64,000 nucleotides of DNA from Gilliamella apicola (GTDB lineage: Bacteria > Pseudomonadota > Gammaproteobacteria > Enterobacterales > Orbaceae): positions 1,612,001 to 1,676,000 of the forward strand of contig NZ_CP007445.1 of assembly GCF_000599985.1 (NCBI RefSeq), written 5' to 3'. The stretch's first letter is position 1; each line of letters opens with the position of its first letter. The notes beneath the pieces were generated by a model. The model made no database searches, was not told where the DNA came from, and saw nothing but the letters and a program-made list of their open reading frames with translations. The translations under genes and the position numbers were made by a program. Shown here piece after piece: positions 9,488 through 18,394 of the stretch.

Positions 9488-10585
9488 TCATTGCTCTGTT
9501 GCTCTTCGTTTAATTGAGGCTTCAATTTTTTTTGCTAGTTCATATATCTCATCTTTCGTCAGCGGAGTTTTGCCTTTGGATTCGCTCTGTTTGCCAATTA
9601 CTGACATAATTAACCATGGGTAATTTTTTGAACTTTGTTTAGCTACTGGATACTGTTCGACAATACTATAGTAACCGTAATCAGACGGAGCGTTATCTTT
9701 GTAACGTATTTCCACAAAGCTTGCTAATCCTTTTCGTCCATCCATCTTAATATCTCGATACTTAAACGGAAAGCCTAATAATTTGATATTTTTAATGTTA
9801 TCATTATTAATATCATAATTCGTATTCCAAAACAGATTGATTTCATCTTTGCTGCTAAAGCTCAATGAATTAGTAAATGACCAAGTACTCTCTGAAAATG
9901 AAATGACAATATCGGGATGTTCATTTAAGCGAAAAGAGACCGTCATATTAATTGGCATCGTTTTATCATTACCAGCAACAAAACCATAGGGTATACATTT
10001 TCCTGCTTCTTTAGGCACTTCAAACAGTTCTCGAACTCTAAAATTATTGATAATGAATTCAGCATTTTGTTTGTAAAATGCAAAATCTTTTTCCTCACCT
10101 TGGTAACGTTCATTTGAATAGAATGTATAAATTCGTTCATTGGCTATTAAAGCTAGATTACTAGCATAATCACTATAATAACCAATTAATTTATTGTTAT
10201 TATTTATATTTTTAATTTTATACTGGCGTTTAGATTTCAATCGTTCATCATAATCGCTATTTAATTGATTAACAATGTTTTTTAGAATTTTTTTGTTAAA
10301 TTTACCATCAGCAATGTCTATATTATTATTATTATAATTAAACGTAGAAAGAATAGCCCATTTACCGTCTAAAAAATAGTTTGGATAATTTGATCTAGGT
10401 TGTAAATAACGCTCAATCGGAAAAAGAGCGATTTCAATATTATCAGGAAGATCAATAGAATAAGATCCAATGCATTCGGTTTTAAATGTTAAATCAGCTG
10501 CCTGCGTAATACTGCTGATAGTCATACAGGTTGTGAATAGTATAAATCTTGTTATATCACTTCTAATCAATTTCAAAGAAGCCAA
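9488..10585 (-). CDS. T6SS immunity protein, Tli4 family (copy 1)
   Basis: The 365-residue precursor has a signal peptide ending at TQAA before DLTFKTECIG and is probably periplasmic. KTECIGSYSIDLP is the hallmark start of Tli4-type proteins, which neutralise Tle4 phospholipases delivered by T6SS; a second conserved block begins EAGKCIPYGFVAG at about residue 200. TTG 10585 is the best start: AGGA lies 8 nt upstream and all three copies share it. It is the last of three tandem copies with a period of about 1120 bp. The C-terminal half is nearly identical among copies, while residues about 60-160 differ more. No Tle4 gene lies in the window. Confidence 0.8.
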   Translation of the reverse strand: MASLKLIRSDITRFILFTTCMTISSITQAADLTFKTECIGSYSIDLPDNIEIALFPIERYLQPRSNYPNYFLDGKWAILSTFNYNNNNIDIADGKFNKKILKNIVNQLNSDYDERLKSKRQYKIKNINNNNKLIGYYSDYASNLALIANERIYTFYSNERYQGEEKDFAFYKQNAEFIINNFRVRELFEVPKEAGKCIPYGFVAGNDKTMPINMTVSFRLNEHPDIVISFSESTWSFTNSLSFSSKDEINLFWNTNYDINNDNIKNIKLLGFPFKYRDIKMDGRKGLASFVEIRYKDNAPSDYGYYSIVEQYPVAKQSSKNYPWLIMSVIGKQSESKGKTPLTKDEIYELAKKIEASIKRRATEQ

Positions 10586-10610
10586 ATTTCTAATCCTTTT
10601 AAATGATCAA

Positions 10611-11702
10611 TCATTGCTCTGTTGCTCTTCGTTTAATTGAGGCTTCAATTTTTTTTGCTAGTTCATATATCTCATCTTTCGTCAGCGGAGTTTTGCCTTT
10701 AGATTCGCTCTGTTTGCCAATTACTGACATAATTAACCATGGGTAATTTTTTGAACTTTTTTTAACTACTGGAATATGTTCGACAATACTATAGTAGCCG
10801 TAATCAGACGGAGCGTTATCTTTATAACGTATTTCCACGAAGCTTGCTAATCCTTTTCGTCCATCCATCTTAATATCTCGATACTTAAACGGAAAGCCTA
10901 ATAATTTGATATTTTTAATGTTATCATTATCGATATCATAATTCGTATTCCAAAACAGATTGATTTCATCTTTGTTGCTAAAGCTCAATGAATTAGTAAA
11001 TGACCAAGTACTCTCTGAAAATGAAATGACAATATCGGGATGTTCATTTAAGCGAAAAGAGACCGTCATATTAATTGGCATCGTTTTATCATTACCAGCA
11101 ACAAAACCATAGGGTATACATTTTCCTGCTTCTTTAGGCACTTCAAACAGTTCTCGAGTTCTAAAATTATTGATAATGGATTCGGCATTTTGTTTGTAAA
11201 ATGCAAAATCTTTTTCCTTACCTTGGTAACGTTTATTAGTATAAAATGAATAAATTCTATTATTTTCAACAAATAACACTCTAGATGCTTTATCTGCATA
11301 ATATCCAAAACCATTATTTTGCTCAAATAATTCTACTAAAATATTAGGATTATTAATTTTAACATTCTTGTTTGAGTTATATAGTTTTTGTTTAATATTG
11401 ATCCATTCTTCATTTTTCCATTTTGCTGTAATAGATAAGTCATTATCATTATAATTAAAAGTTGATAAAATTGCCCATTTACCATCAGAAAAATAGACTG
11501 GAAATCTTGTTTTAGGTTCAAAAAATTTATTGGTAGGATACAGTGCAACCTCAATATTATCAGGTAGATCAATAGAATAAGATCCAATGCATTCGGTTTT
11601 AAATATTAAATCAGCTGCCTGTGTAATACTGCTGATAGCCATACAGGTTGTGAATAGTATAAATCTTGTTATATTACTTCTAATTAATTTCAAAGAGGCC
11701 AA
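10611..11702 (-). CDS. T6SS immunity protein, Tli4 family (copy 2, divergent N-terminal half)
   Basis: This is the middle gene of the tandem array. It shares the signal peptide and the C-terminal half with its neighbours, but has its own sequence over roughly residues 60-150 (ALYPTNKFFEPKTRFP, then WKNEEWINIKQK). I place the start at TTG 11702 by homology. An in-frame ATG at 11732 exists only because of one extra G here and overlaps the stop of copy 3 (ATGA), so translational coupling is possible. The mosaic pattern suggests gene conversion of the conserved half and diversification of the other. Periplasmic Tle4 immunity is inferred from the family. Confidence 0.78.
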   Translation of the reverse strand: MASLKLIRSNITRFILFTTCMAISSITQAADLIFKTECIGSYSIDLPDNIEVALYPTNKFFEPKTRFPVYFSDGKWAILSTFNYNDNDLSITAKWKNEEWINIKQKLYNSNKNVKINNPNILVELFEQNNGFGYYADKASRVLFVENNRIYSFYTNKRYQGKEKDFAFYKQNAESIINNFRTRELFEVPKEAGKCIPYGFVAGNDKTMPINMTVSFRLNEHPDIVISFSESTWSFTNSLSFSNKDEINLFWNTNYDIDNDNIKNIKLLGFPFKYRDIKMDGRKGLASFVEIRYKDNAPSDYGYYSIVEHIPVVKKSSKNYPWLIMSVIGKQSESKGKTPLTKDEIYELAKKIEASIKRRATEQ

Positions 11703-11728
11703 ATTTCCTAATCCTTTTAAATGATCAA

Positions 11729-12826
11729 TCATTGCTCTGTTGCTCTTCGTTTAATTGAGGCTTCAATTTTTTTTGCTAGTTCATAAATCTCATCTTTCGT
11801 CAACGGAGTTTTGCCTTTGGATTCGCTCTGTTTGCCAATTACTGACATAATTAACCATGGGTAATTTTTTGAACTTTGTTTAACTACTGGAACATGTTCG
11901 ACAATACTATAGTAGCCGTAATCAGACGGAGCGTTATCTTTATAACGTATTTCCACGAAGCTTGCTAATCCTTTTCGTCCATCCATCTTAATATCTCGAT
12001 ACTTAAACGGAAAACCTAATAATTTGATATTTTTAATGTTATCATTATTAATATCATAATTTGTATTCCAAAACAGATTGATTTCATCTTTGTTGCTAAA
12101 GCTCAATGAATTAGTAAAATTGCGTGTATTTTCTGAAAATGAGATTACAATATCGGGATGTTCATTTAAGCGAAAAGAAACTGTCATATTAATTGGCATC
12201 GTTTTATCATTACCAGCAACAAAACCATAGAGTATACATTTTCCTGCTTCTTTAGGCACTTCAAACAGTTCTCGAGTTCTAAAATTATTTATAATGGATT
12301 CGGTATTTTGTTTGTAAAATGCAAAATCTTTTTCCTTACCTTGGTAATGTTCATCCGAATAGAATGTATAAATTCGAGCATTGGCTATTAAAGCTAAATC
12401 ACTAGCATAATCATTATAATAACCAATTAATTTATTGTTATTATTTATATTTTTAATTTTATACTGACGTTTAGATTTCAATCGTTCATCATAATCACTA
12501 TTTAATTGGTTAACAATGTTTTGTAGAATTTTTTTGTTAAATTTACCATCAGCAATGTCTATATTATTACGATTATAATTAAACGTAGAAAGAATAGCCC
12601 ATTTACCGTCTAAAAAATAGTTTGGATAATTTGATCTAGGTTGTAAATAACGCTCAATCGGAAAAAGAGCGATTTCAATATTATCTGGAAGATCAATAGA
12701 ATAAGATCCAATACATTCGGTTTTAAATGTTAAATCAGCAGCCTGCGCAATACTGCTGATAGCCATACAGGTTGTGAATAGTATAAATCTTGTTATATCA
12801 CTTCTAATCAATTTCAAAGAAGCCAA
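11729..12826 (-). CDS. T6SS immunity protein, Tli4 family (copy 3)
   Basis: The 365-residue secreted protein is very close to copy 1 throughout: same TTG start with AGGATTAGAAAT upstream, signal peptide ending AQAA, KTECIG start and C-terminal KKIEASIKRRATEQ. It is first in transcription order of the three intact copies. The fragment just upstream (12852-13063) shows that a fourth copy once existed. The second conserved block reads KCILYGF here instead of KCIPYGF. Confidence 0.8.
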   Translation of the reverse strand: MASLKLIRSDITRFILFTTCMAISSIAQAADLTFKTECIGSYSIDLPDNIEIALFPIERYLQPRSNYPNYFLDGKWAILSTFNYNRNNIDIADGKFNKKILQNIVNQLNSDYDERLKSKRQYKIKNINNNNKLIGYYNDYASDLALIANARIYTFYSDEHYQGKEKDFAFYKQNTESIINNFRTRELFEVPKEAGKCILYGFVAGNDKTMPINMTVSFRLNEHPDIVISFSENTRNFTNSLSFSNKDEINLFWNTNYDINNDNIKNIKLLGFPFKYRDIKMDGRKGLASFVEIRYKDNAPSDYGYYSIVEHVPVVKQSSKNYPWLIMSVIGKQSESKGKTPLTKDEIYELAKKIEASIKRRATEQ

Positions 12827-12851
12827 ATTTCTAATCCTTTTAAATGATCAA

Positions 12852-13063
12852 TCATTGCTCTGTTGCTCTTCGTTTAATTGAGGCTTCAATTTTTTTTGCT
12901 AGTTCATATATCTCATCTTTCGTCAGCGGAGTTTTGCCTTTGGATTCGCTCTGTTTGCCGATTACTAATAATATTAACCATGGGTGATTTTTTTACTACT
13001 TGTAAGAACAGTAGTCAAAAAAAATCCAATGATTAACATTAAATGATGTTGTAGTTTTTTCAT
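12852..13063 (-). pseudogene. Chimeric remnant: lipoprotein signal peptide joined to Tli4 3' end
   Basis: The part near 13063 reads MKKLQHHLMLIIGFFLTTVL, a copy of the signal peptide of the lipoprotein at 13478, and stops at 12974. From about 13000 down to the TGA at 12852, a different frame reads NHPWLILLVIGKQSES and onward to RRATEQ, the exact 3' end of Tli4. The two pieces therefore come from a duplicated lipoprotein-Tli4 unit collapsed by deletion. Neither piece makes a full protein. Confidence 0.8.
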
Positions 13064-13085
13064 AAAATCTAGACCAATCCTAATA

Positions 13086-13478
13086 CTATTCTTCAACTTT
13101 AATAGTATAAGTTTTCTTAAAGTCTCTTCCCGGACACGACATTGTACCGTAAGTACCTCCATAAAGTTTTATTGTGATTGTCCCTGTAACTTTAGGTGTT
13201 CCTTTTACTTCAAGATGATTATAGGTAACATATTTTGTTCCTAAACCTCTAGGAGATAATTCAAGTCCTGATTTTTCTGGTTGGATATCATAGTAAAAGT
13301 TATCCTGATCAGTGTAGCCACCGAAAACTTCAATTTTAGCATAATAGGGAGTACCTAATATGGCATTGGGTAACGACTTCGGTCGAACTTCCATTTTTTC
13401 CATACAAAAACAACCGTTAAGAACAGTAGTCAAAGAAAATCCAATGATTAACATTAAGTGATATCGTATTTTTTTCAT
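13086..13478 (-). CDS. Ig-like lipoprotein, candidate immunity for the adjacent effector
   Basis: This is a 130-residue lipoprotein: residues 1-22 form a signal peptide and the lipobox L-N-G-C places the lipidated Cys at 23. The mature part reads like one Ig-type beta-sandwich (SLPNAILGTPYYAKIEVFGG, then HLEVKGTPKVTGT, then YTIKVEE), similar to putative-Ig (He_PIG) domains. It lies 89 bp downstream of the cysteine-hydrolase effector candidate, in the same orientation, where T6SS immunity genes normally sit. A second copy of its 5' end survives next to the Tli4 array. No clear ribosome-binding site is visible. The immunity role is inference from position and export. Confidence 0.65.
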   Translation of the reverse strand: MKKIRYHLMLIIGFSLTTVLNGCFCMEKMEVRPKSLPNAILGTPYYAKIEVFGGYTDQDNFYYDIQPEKSGLELSPRGLGTKYVTYNHLEVKGTPKVTGTITIKLYGGTYGTMSCPGRDFKKTYTIKVEE

Positions 13479-13567
13479 ATAATTTATTTAGTTTAATTGA
13501 ATTGGTTGTTAATAAGTGTTTTTTTTAACACTTCCCTATTTGTTTCAATGCCATTTAATTTTCCGTT

Positions 13568-14794
13568 TTATGGTATTTTACTTATCACAAAAGCTGCATA
13601 AGAGTATCTCATAACATCAGCTAAAGTTGTATTATCTAGTAAATGATTCTTGACCTTACCCCATGAAAAACATGTAAGCTCTACTAGCTCAGTGAGTAGA
13701 GTTTGTTCAGTTACCTCATAACCATTTATTAACTTTAATTTATCTGCCAAAACAATCCAATGGTTTTTAGTTGGAATATTTATCAAGTCATTAAACATTC
13801 GTGATGTTATCAACATGACTACGTGCGTATCTTCACCAACATAAGAATTTAAGCGGCATAAATCTTTTAACGTTAATTTAGGACCTGTTATATGATTTAT
13901 TATCTTTGTATTGATTTCGTAAATAATTTCGGCGCCAGCTTTTTTAAACCACGTTTTAAGATCCCCTGCTGTCGTAATACCCGGAATGTTATCATTAGGA
14001 GAATCATAATCAAAAAAACTATTTTCTGTATCTCTTAAACTTGCTAGAGTTATCCAATCAATAGCTGGAACTTTTGGTAAATATCCTGGCGGTTCATTTT
14101 TAAAAAAGTTTGTCGGATGACGACAATCATAACTAGGTTCTAGTTTTAATGTGCCAATCTTCGTTCTACCCGATTCCCAAAGTTCTTTCACCATCTGTTT
14201 ATACAGATCTGGTCTATCGATCAATAAACAATAAAAAAACGCGGCCGGACCACATAGCATAGATCGATCTTGATTTGGATAATCCAATTTTGCTAATCGA
14301 AATGCCAAACCCTCTTCAATTTTTTCTTTCCTAAAAGGATCATGTTGATCACCGACAGGGTGTTCTTTAGCTTCAAAAGCTCTTGATTTAAAGGTCACCT
14401 TTACACTATATATGAATACATGACCGTTTTGGGTTTTTTCAGTTGTTTCATTGTATTCAAATTCCCTTGATAACCCCCATTTTTTATCAGCTGTTAAAAA
14501 TCCTTTTAGAGGTATAATTGCTGTCATAGGTTCTGGTAACACTTCATATTCATCGTTACCTATTTTATGAAAAAGATTGAGTTCTAAGATATAAGATGTA
14601 TTTTCAGTGGCAGAAATATCTAATGAGGAGTGAACCAATGTCCTCTTATCAGCTTGCAAATTTTGTTTTCCTGTTGATTTTAAAGCATAAATTTTATTAC
14701 CTTTATCATCGATTTTATATAATTCCATTTCATAAACAATATATTTAGGATCAGTTTTAGTCTTAATATATGTTGATATGTTGTATATTGTCAT
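13568..14794 (-). CDS. VgrG-linked cysteine-hydrolase effector candidate (papain/NlpC-like)
   Basis: The 408-residue protein has no signal peptide and follows vgrG by 79 bp (AAGGATG precedes its ATG), the classical place for a T6SS cargo effector. Residues 1-140 are beta-rich and may bind VgrG. From residue 178 comes SMLCGPAAFFYCLL, a Cys181-Gly-Pro at the head of a helix, then DWITLASLRDTEN (246-258), NHWIVLAD (344-351, His345) and CFSWG (375-379). This order of Cys, His and Trp-Gly resembles papain-like or NlpC-like cysteine proteases and amidases. The target could be peptidoglycan or protein; a lipoprotein as putative immunity argues for a periplasmic target. Catalytic assignment is by motif only. 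Confidence 0.65.
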   Translation of the reverse strand: MTIYNISTYIKTKTDPKYIVYEMELYKIDDKGNKIYALKSTGKQNLQADKRTLVHSSLDISATENTSYILELNLFHKIGNDEYEVLPEPMTAIIPLKGFLTADKKWGLSREFEYNETTEKTQNGHVFIYSVKVTFKSRAFEAKEHPVGDQHDPFRKEKIEEGLAFRLAKLDYPNQDRSMLCGPAAFFYCLLIDRPDLYKQMVKELWESGRTKIGTLKLEPSYDCRHPTNFFKNEPPGYLPKVPAIDWITLASLRDTENSFFDYDSPNDNIPGITTAGDLKTWFKKAGAEIIYEINTKIINHITGPKLTLKDLCRLNSYVGEDTHVVMLITSRMFNDLINIPTKNHWIVLADKLKLINGYEVTEQTLLTELVELTCFSWGKVKNHLLDNTTLADVMRYSYAAFVISKIP

Positions 14795-16520
14795 TTAATT
14801 TTCATCCTTAAGATTAAGCTTATATCATTATTCTAAAAGTTAGTGAGTTAATATTTTTTAGCTTAATTCTTTACTAATTGATAAACTCGCCATTGCTTGT
14901 TTTGCTTATCAATAAGCGAATCGCAATTTTTTCTTCTTTTTTTGTATAAAATCTTTCCGTATATCCTTTATCATCTGTTTGCCCTTGTTTAACTGAACCA
15001 TCTTCCATAAAGGCTAAATACTTTGTGTTTTTATATGGTTGATCTTCATCATTTACCATAAGGTATTTTAAGCTATATGTTTTACTTGATGAAAATTCGT
15101 TTGGCATAGCTTTAGGTAATAAAATTTCAAGTATATTTTTCGTTGCTGGTCCCATTTTCTGCATGGCATTACTTTTTATATAAACATTATCAGCCGTACC
15201 CAGTTCAATTCCTGCGCTACTGATTTTGATGTATGAACCACCACACATTAACGTTAGTTCTTCACTTGCGATAACCGTCAGTTCACCATCGACACTGTCT
15301 ATTTTAATATCTTGCTTGGCGGCCATATTTAGGTTGGCATTTTGTGCTTGCACCTCAACATCACCTTGGTTGGCAAAGACTTTCATTCCTGATTTATGGG
15401 CAAATAGACCGATGGATTCACCGGATGAGACGGTTATGTTTTTTAATGCATTGATGTCAGTTTGGTTTTCACTGGTTACTGAAACGCTATTTGACGTTGA
15501 CAGTTGGATGTTTTCAGGACTGGTTAAAGCGATACCTTCTTGTGCATAAGCAAGAATGCCACTTTGGGCTAACTGGGTTAATGTTGTTTTAAGTTGCTCC
15601 TGACTTTCAGTGTCCGCACCATGAGCTTCAGAAGCGGTTGCCGCATTTTGCAGTGCTTTGGCAATTGATAACGCATTTTCAAGCTGAGTAATGGCAGCTT
15701 GCATATCAAGTTGTTTACCCTGAGCTTTAGGCTCGGTCTGACTGGTCAGGTATAAGCCTTTATTGGCAGCAATTGCACCCCACTCATCGGTGCGCAGTTC
15801 AAACCCTTCACCTCGCTGGGTTTTGTTTTGGTCAACTAAATGCCCAATGTTAAGCTGGGTTTTACCATATTCGGTCGCTAACTTGATGTGCTCTTGTCCG
15901 CGTTTATCATCCATCCGTAACTTATTATTCGCCGGTGTGCGAATCACATTACGGTGTTTGTTTATGGTGGTCACATGGTCAGGGTGTTGACTGTCATGCA
16001 TCGCATGCGCGATATAAGGTCGGTCTGGATTACCGTTAGTAAACGCAACTGCAACTTCTGTGCCGTCAATCAGTGGAAAGTGAAAACCATAGGTACTGCC
16101 GGCATACGGTTTAGCCAGCCTTAGCCATAAACTCTCTTCACCGTTTCGCCACTTTTTTAAGTCAAAGTTAAATTTAACCCGATAGCGCCCTTGTGTATCA
16201 ATATAACCATAGGTGTCATTATTCGGACTGGTTATCCGTGCTGGTAAGGTGCCATCAATGGTTGGGAAAGGGATAGGCTCCGGGTGGTAAGGTTTTAATG
16301 GTTGGTAAGGTATCGCGGTAAAACTCAGTTCATAAGCCTCACTGCGGTTTCCCTGTCCTTGCACCGTTAATATCATTATCCCTTCATCTATTCCAGATAT
16401 CGCACTGCCTTTGATGCGGATATGTTGACCTGGTGCTAAATTGGCTTGATTACTTTTACCTCGGATAAGAATTTGACGACTAATCGCTCGCTCATGACGA
16501 ATGCGGGCATACCATTCACC

Positions 16521-16742
16521 ACTTTCAACACCATTATTCGTATTACCAGAGTTAGTGCTAATATCACTGCTGTTGTTATTGCTATTACTACCGTTAGTAT
16601 TATCGCTATTATTGTCGGTGTCATTACTATTGCCGTTACTGTCTTGACTGTCATCGGTATCGGTATCGATATCACCACTGTTTTCATCATCATTATTGTT
16701 GGTGTCACTATCAATTCCATTATTGCTTTTATCATTGGTATT
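16521..16742 (-). repeat. Asn/Asp/Ser-rich low-complexity segment inside vgrG
   Basis: About 74 codons encode almost only Asn, Asp, Ser, Gly and Thr, placed just before the GEWYARIRHE segment leading into the OB fold. Ordinary VgrG proteins lack this. The DNA is made of short imperfect repeats of Asn/Asp/Ser codons, so length variation by slippage is likely. Confidence 0.8.
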
Positions 16743-17351
16743 TAACCCTTTATAGTGCTCATCATAACGGTAATCAGTGCCATAAGTGGTGTTATCTTTC
16801 TGTTGGCTGTTAACTTCACCCAGTAAATTCGCCTGTGCATTTCGGTAGTTATAATCCTGTACTTTTACTGAAGCTTCCACCATTTGACTGTGCAAGGTCA
16901 TATCCCAGACACTTTCAACGCCGTTATCCAGTGTGCCACTTGGTTGTTTGTAGACAATATCAGCCACCTGCTGATAACCTTGTTCATAATCACTGATGAC
17001 CATCACATCACAATTGTGTTCACCATGGGTTTCAAATCGGAAATAGACGCCCACATCAGCAAGCAGTCTTTGAATAAACTCAAGGTCACTCTCTTGCCAC
17101 TGGGTGATAAATTCACGCTCTGGGTATTGCTCTTTAAGTGCTAAACGATAATCAATCCCTGTATAACCATGACCGCGCAATACCTCTTCAACCACACTGA
17201 TAACGCTCTGATTTTGAAAAATAGCACAGTTATGACTTAATGCCAGTTTGGCTAATTGCGAGGACAAAACCACCTGATAACGGGCTTCGTCATTACTCAC
17301 CGATAACTGACTGAACTGGGTTATCACACCATAAAAAGTGCGTGAGCCGCC

Positions 17352-17513
17352 TTGAGATAATAATGAGTTTAAGGAATTAAGTGGATTGAGTTGCGTTAAA
17401 GAGTTAAGTGAATCAAGTGGATTGGATTGTGTAAACTTATCTAACTGTTTTAATGGCTCGGACTGTTTTAATGCTTGTAAAGGATTGGCGGAGGTTAAAG
17501 AATTGAGCGCATC
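17352..17513 (-). repeat. NPL-x-SLNSL repeat insertion in the VgrG N-terminal domain
   Basis: About 54 codons read as a degenerate repeat: ALNSLTSANPLQAL, SNPLDSLNSLTQLNPLNS, LNSLLSQGG. It lies in a loop of the gp27-like domain between the ARLSF/LSDIA strand and RTFYGVI, where most VgrGs are contiguous. The IS sits at its upstream border. Confidence 0.75.
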
Positions 17514-17517
17514 AAGT
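17514..17517. repeat. Target-site duplication AAGT (vgrG 3' side)
   Basis: AAGT flanks the IS end at 17518 and is repeated at 18712-18715, on the other side. Confidence 0.9.
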
Positions 17518-17557
17518 TGTAAATACCCCATTGTTAGCACACAAATCAAGTAGAAAA

Positions 17558-18382
17558 TCATGCTATTTGCTTCATGTTTCTATATTCAATTGGTGTCATA
17601 TTATTTAATGCTTCATGCGGTCTTTCTGTGTTATACATTTCTAACCACTCTTCGGTTATTTTTCTTACTTGTTCCAGATTTTTAAATAAATACAGATCTA
17701 ATACCTCCGTTCGATATGTGCGGTTAAATCGTTCTATATAGCCGTTTTGATAAGGACTACCTGGTTTAATATAATCTAGGGTTATTCCATGTGATTTTGC
17801 CCAACTTGTAAATCTGTTTGAGGTAAATTCTGTGCCATTATCAACGCGTATTTTTAATGGATAACCGTGATATTGAGCCAGTCTGTCTAAATAACGGGTA
17901 ATTCTACCTGCCGATAAACTGACCGCAATATCAATGCCTAATGCCTCTCGATTAAAGTCATCAATAACATTAAAGGTTCTAAATCGGCGGTGATTTTGAG
18001 AACTATCACTCATAAAATCCATTGACCAACATTCTCCCAAACGACTTGGTACTGATAATGGCTCTGGATAACGTTGGGGCAATCGTTTATTGCGTTTAGA
18101 ACGAATATTGAGTTTTAACTGACAATAAACTCGATAAATCCGTTTATGATTCCACGTATATCCCAGTTTCCTGATTCGATGAAAACACTTAGGAAATCCC
18201 CAACGTAAATGCTTGTCTGTTATTGACTTAAGTAATGAAATAATCATAGTGTCATCTGCCGATTTAGGTTGATAGTAGTAAGCACAGCGACTTAAATTCA
18301 CAATAGTGCAACTCATTTTAATTGTTATACAGTATTGTGACTGTAGTGTTTGTGCCCAACTCTTACGAACTGCCGTCGGCAC
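17558..18382 (-). CDS. IS3-family transposase OrfB (DDE integrase catalytic part)
   Basis: The 274-residue frame carries an rve-type integrase core: Asp122 (SMDFMSD), Asp181 (RVDNGTEF) and Glu217 (NGYIERFN), with the D-x35-E spacing typical of IS3-family enzymes. It overlaps orfA and has its own GTG at 18382, but is most likely made as an OrfAB fusion by -1 frameshifting. The fusion enzyme cuts and joins the ends at 17518 and 18711. Confidence 0.93.
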   Translation of the reverse strand: MPTAVRKSWAQTLQSQYCITIKMSCTIVNLSRCAYYYQPKSADDTMIISLLKSITDKHLRWGFPKCFHRIRKLGYTWNHKRIYRVYCQLKLNIRSKRNKRLPQRYPEPLSVPSRLGECWSMDFMSDSSQNHRRFRTFNVIDDFNREALGIDIAVSLSAGRITRYLDRLAQYHGYPLKIRVDNGTEFTSNRFTSWAKSHGITLDYIKPGSPYQNGYIERFNRTYRTEVLDLYLFKNLEQVRKITEEWLEMYNTERPHEALNNMTPIEYRNMKQIA

Positions 18383-18394
18383 TATAGCTTTTTT
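18373..18394 (-). promoter_or_regulatory. Programmed -1 frameshift site of the IS
   Basis: Reading the minus strand, the slippery run A6G (18394-18388) lies just before the orfA stop, and a short TGCC-GAC-GGCA hairpin follows. Slipping by -1 here joins orfA to the orfB frame (K-K-A-I-V-P-T-A-V-R-K), as in other IS3-family elements. Confidence 0.75.

Larger units (their letters stand above)
9488..13000 (-). repeat. Tandem Tli4 direct-repeat array, about 1.12-kb unit
   Basis: Stop codons of the successive copies lie at 9488, 10611, 11729 and 12852, which gives periods of 1123, 1118 and 1123 bp. There are three full units and one 3'-only unit. The inter-gene linker (TCAATGATTGATCATTTAAAA reading on the minus strand, written here as its first bases) is conserved. 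Such an array is prone to unequal recombination. Confidence 0.9.
14874..17517 (-). pseudogene. vgrG: vgrG (tssI), 3' part, separated from its 5' end by an IS
   Basis: This is the main body of a T6SS spike protein. It holds the rest of the gp27-like domain (SRTFYGVITQFSQL and QWQESDLEFIQRLLADVGVYFRFE), the gp5-like OB fold (YHPEPIPFPTIDGTLPARI onward, with FPLIDGTEVAVAFTNGNPDRP), the DUF2345 beta-helix, and a C-terminal transthyretin-like domain (YSLKYLMVNDEDQPYK, then GQTDDKGYT) of the type that recruits cargo. Excising the IS and one target duplication joins codon 102 (Leu) to GAT GCG in frame, giving 981 residues. The IS-derived ATG at 17561 could start an N-truncated product, but that would lack the first 100 or so residues and should not build a spike. 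Confidence 0.92.

Noticed and set aside
11730..11732. ATG 11732 as the only start of Tli4 copy 2
   Set aside because: Copies 1 and 3 cannot use the equivalent ATG because of a one-base difference, while the TTG with AGGA upstream is common to all three. Coupled initiation remains possible.
16436..16745. Two 99-codon open frames on opposite strands in the vgrG low-complexity tract
   Set aside because: Both arise because short repetitive Asn/Asp/Ser codons stay open in other frames; the vgrG frame explains the DNA.
17514..17561. ATG at 17561 as a true vgrG start
   Set aside because: It lies inside the IS terminal repeat; the protein would lack the first strands of the gp27-like domain, and the real start at 19017 has a good ribosome-binding site.
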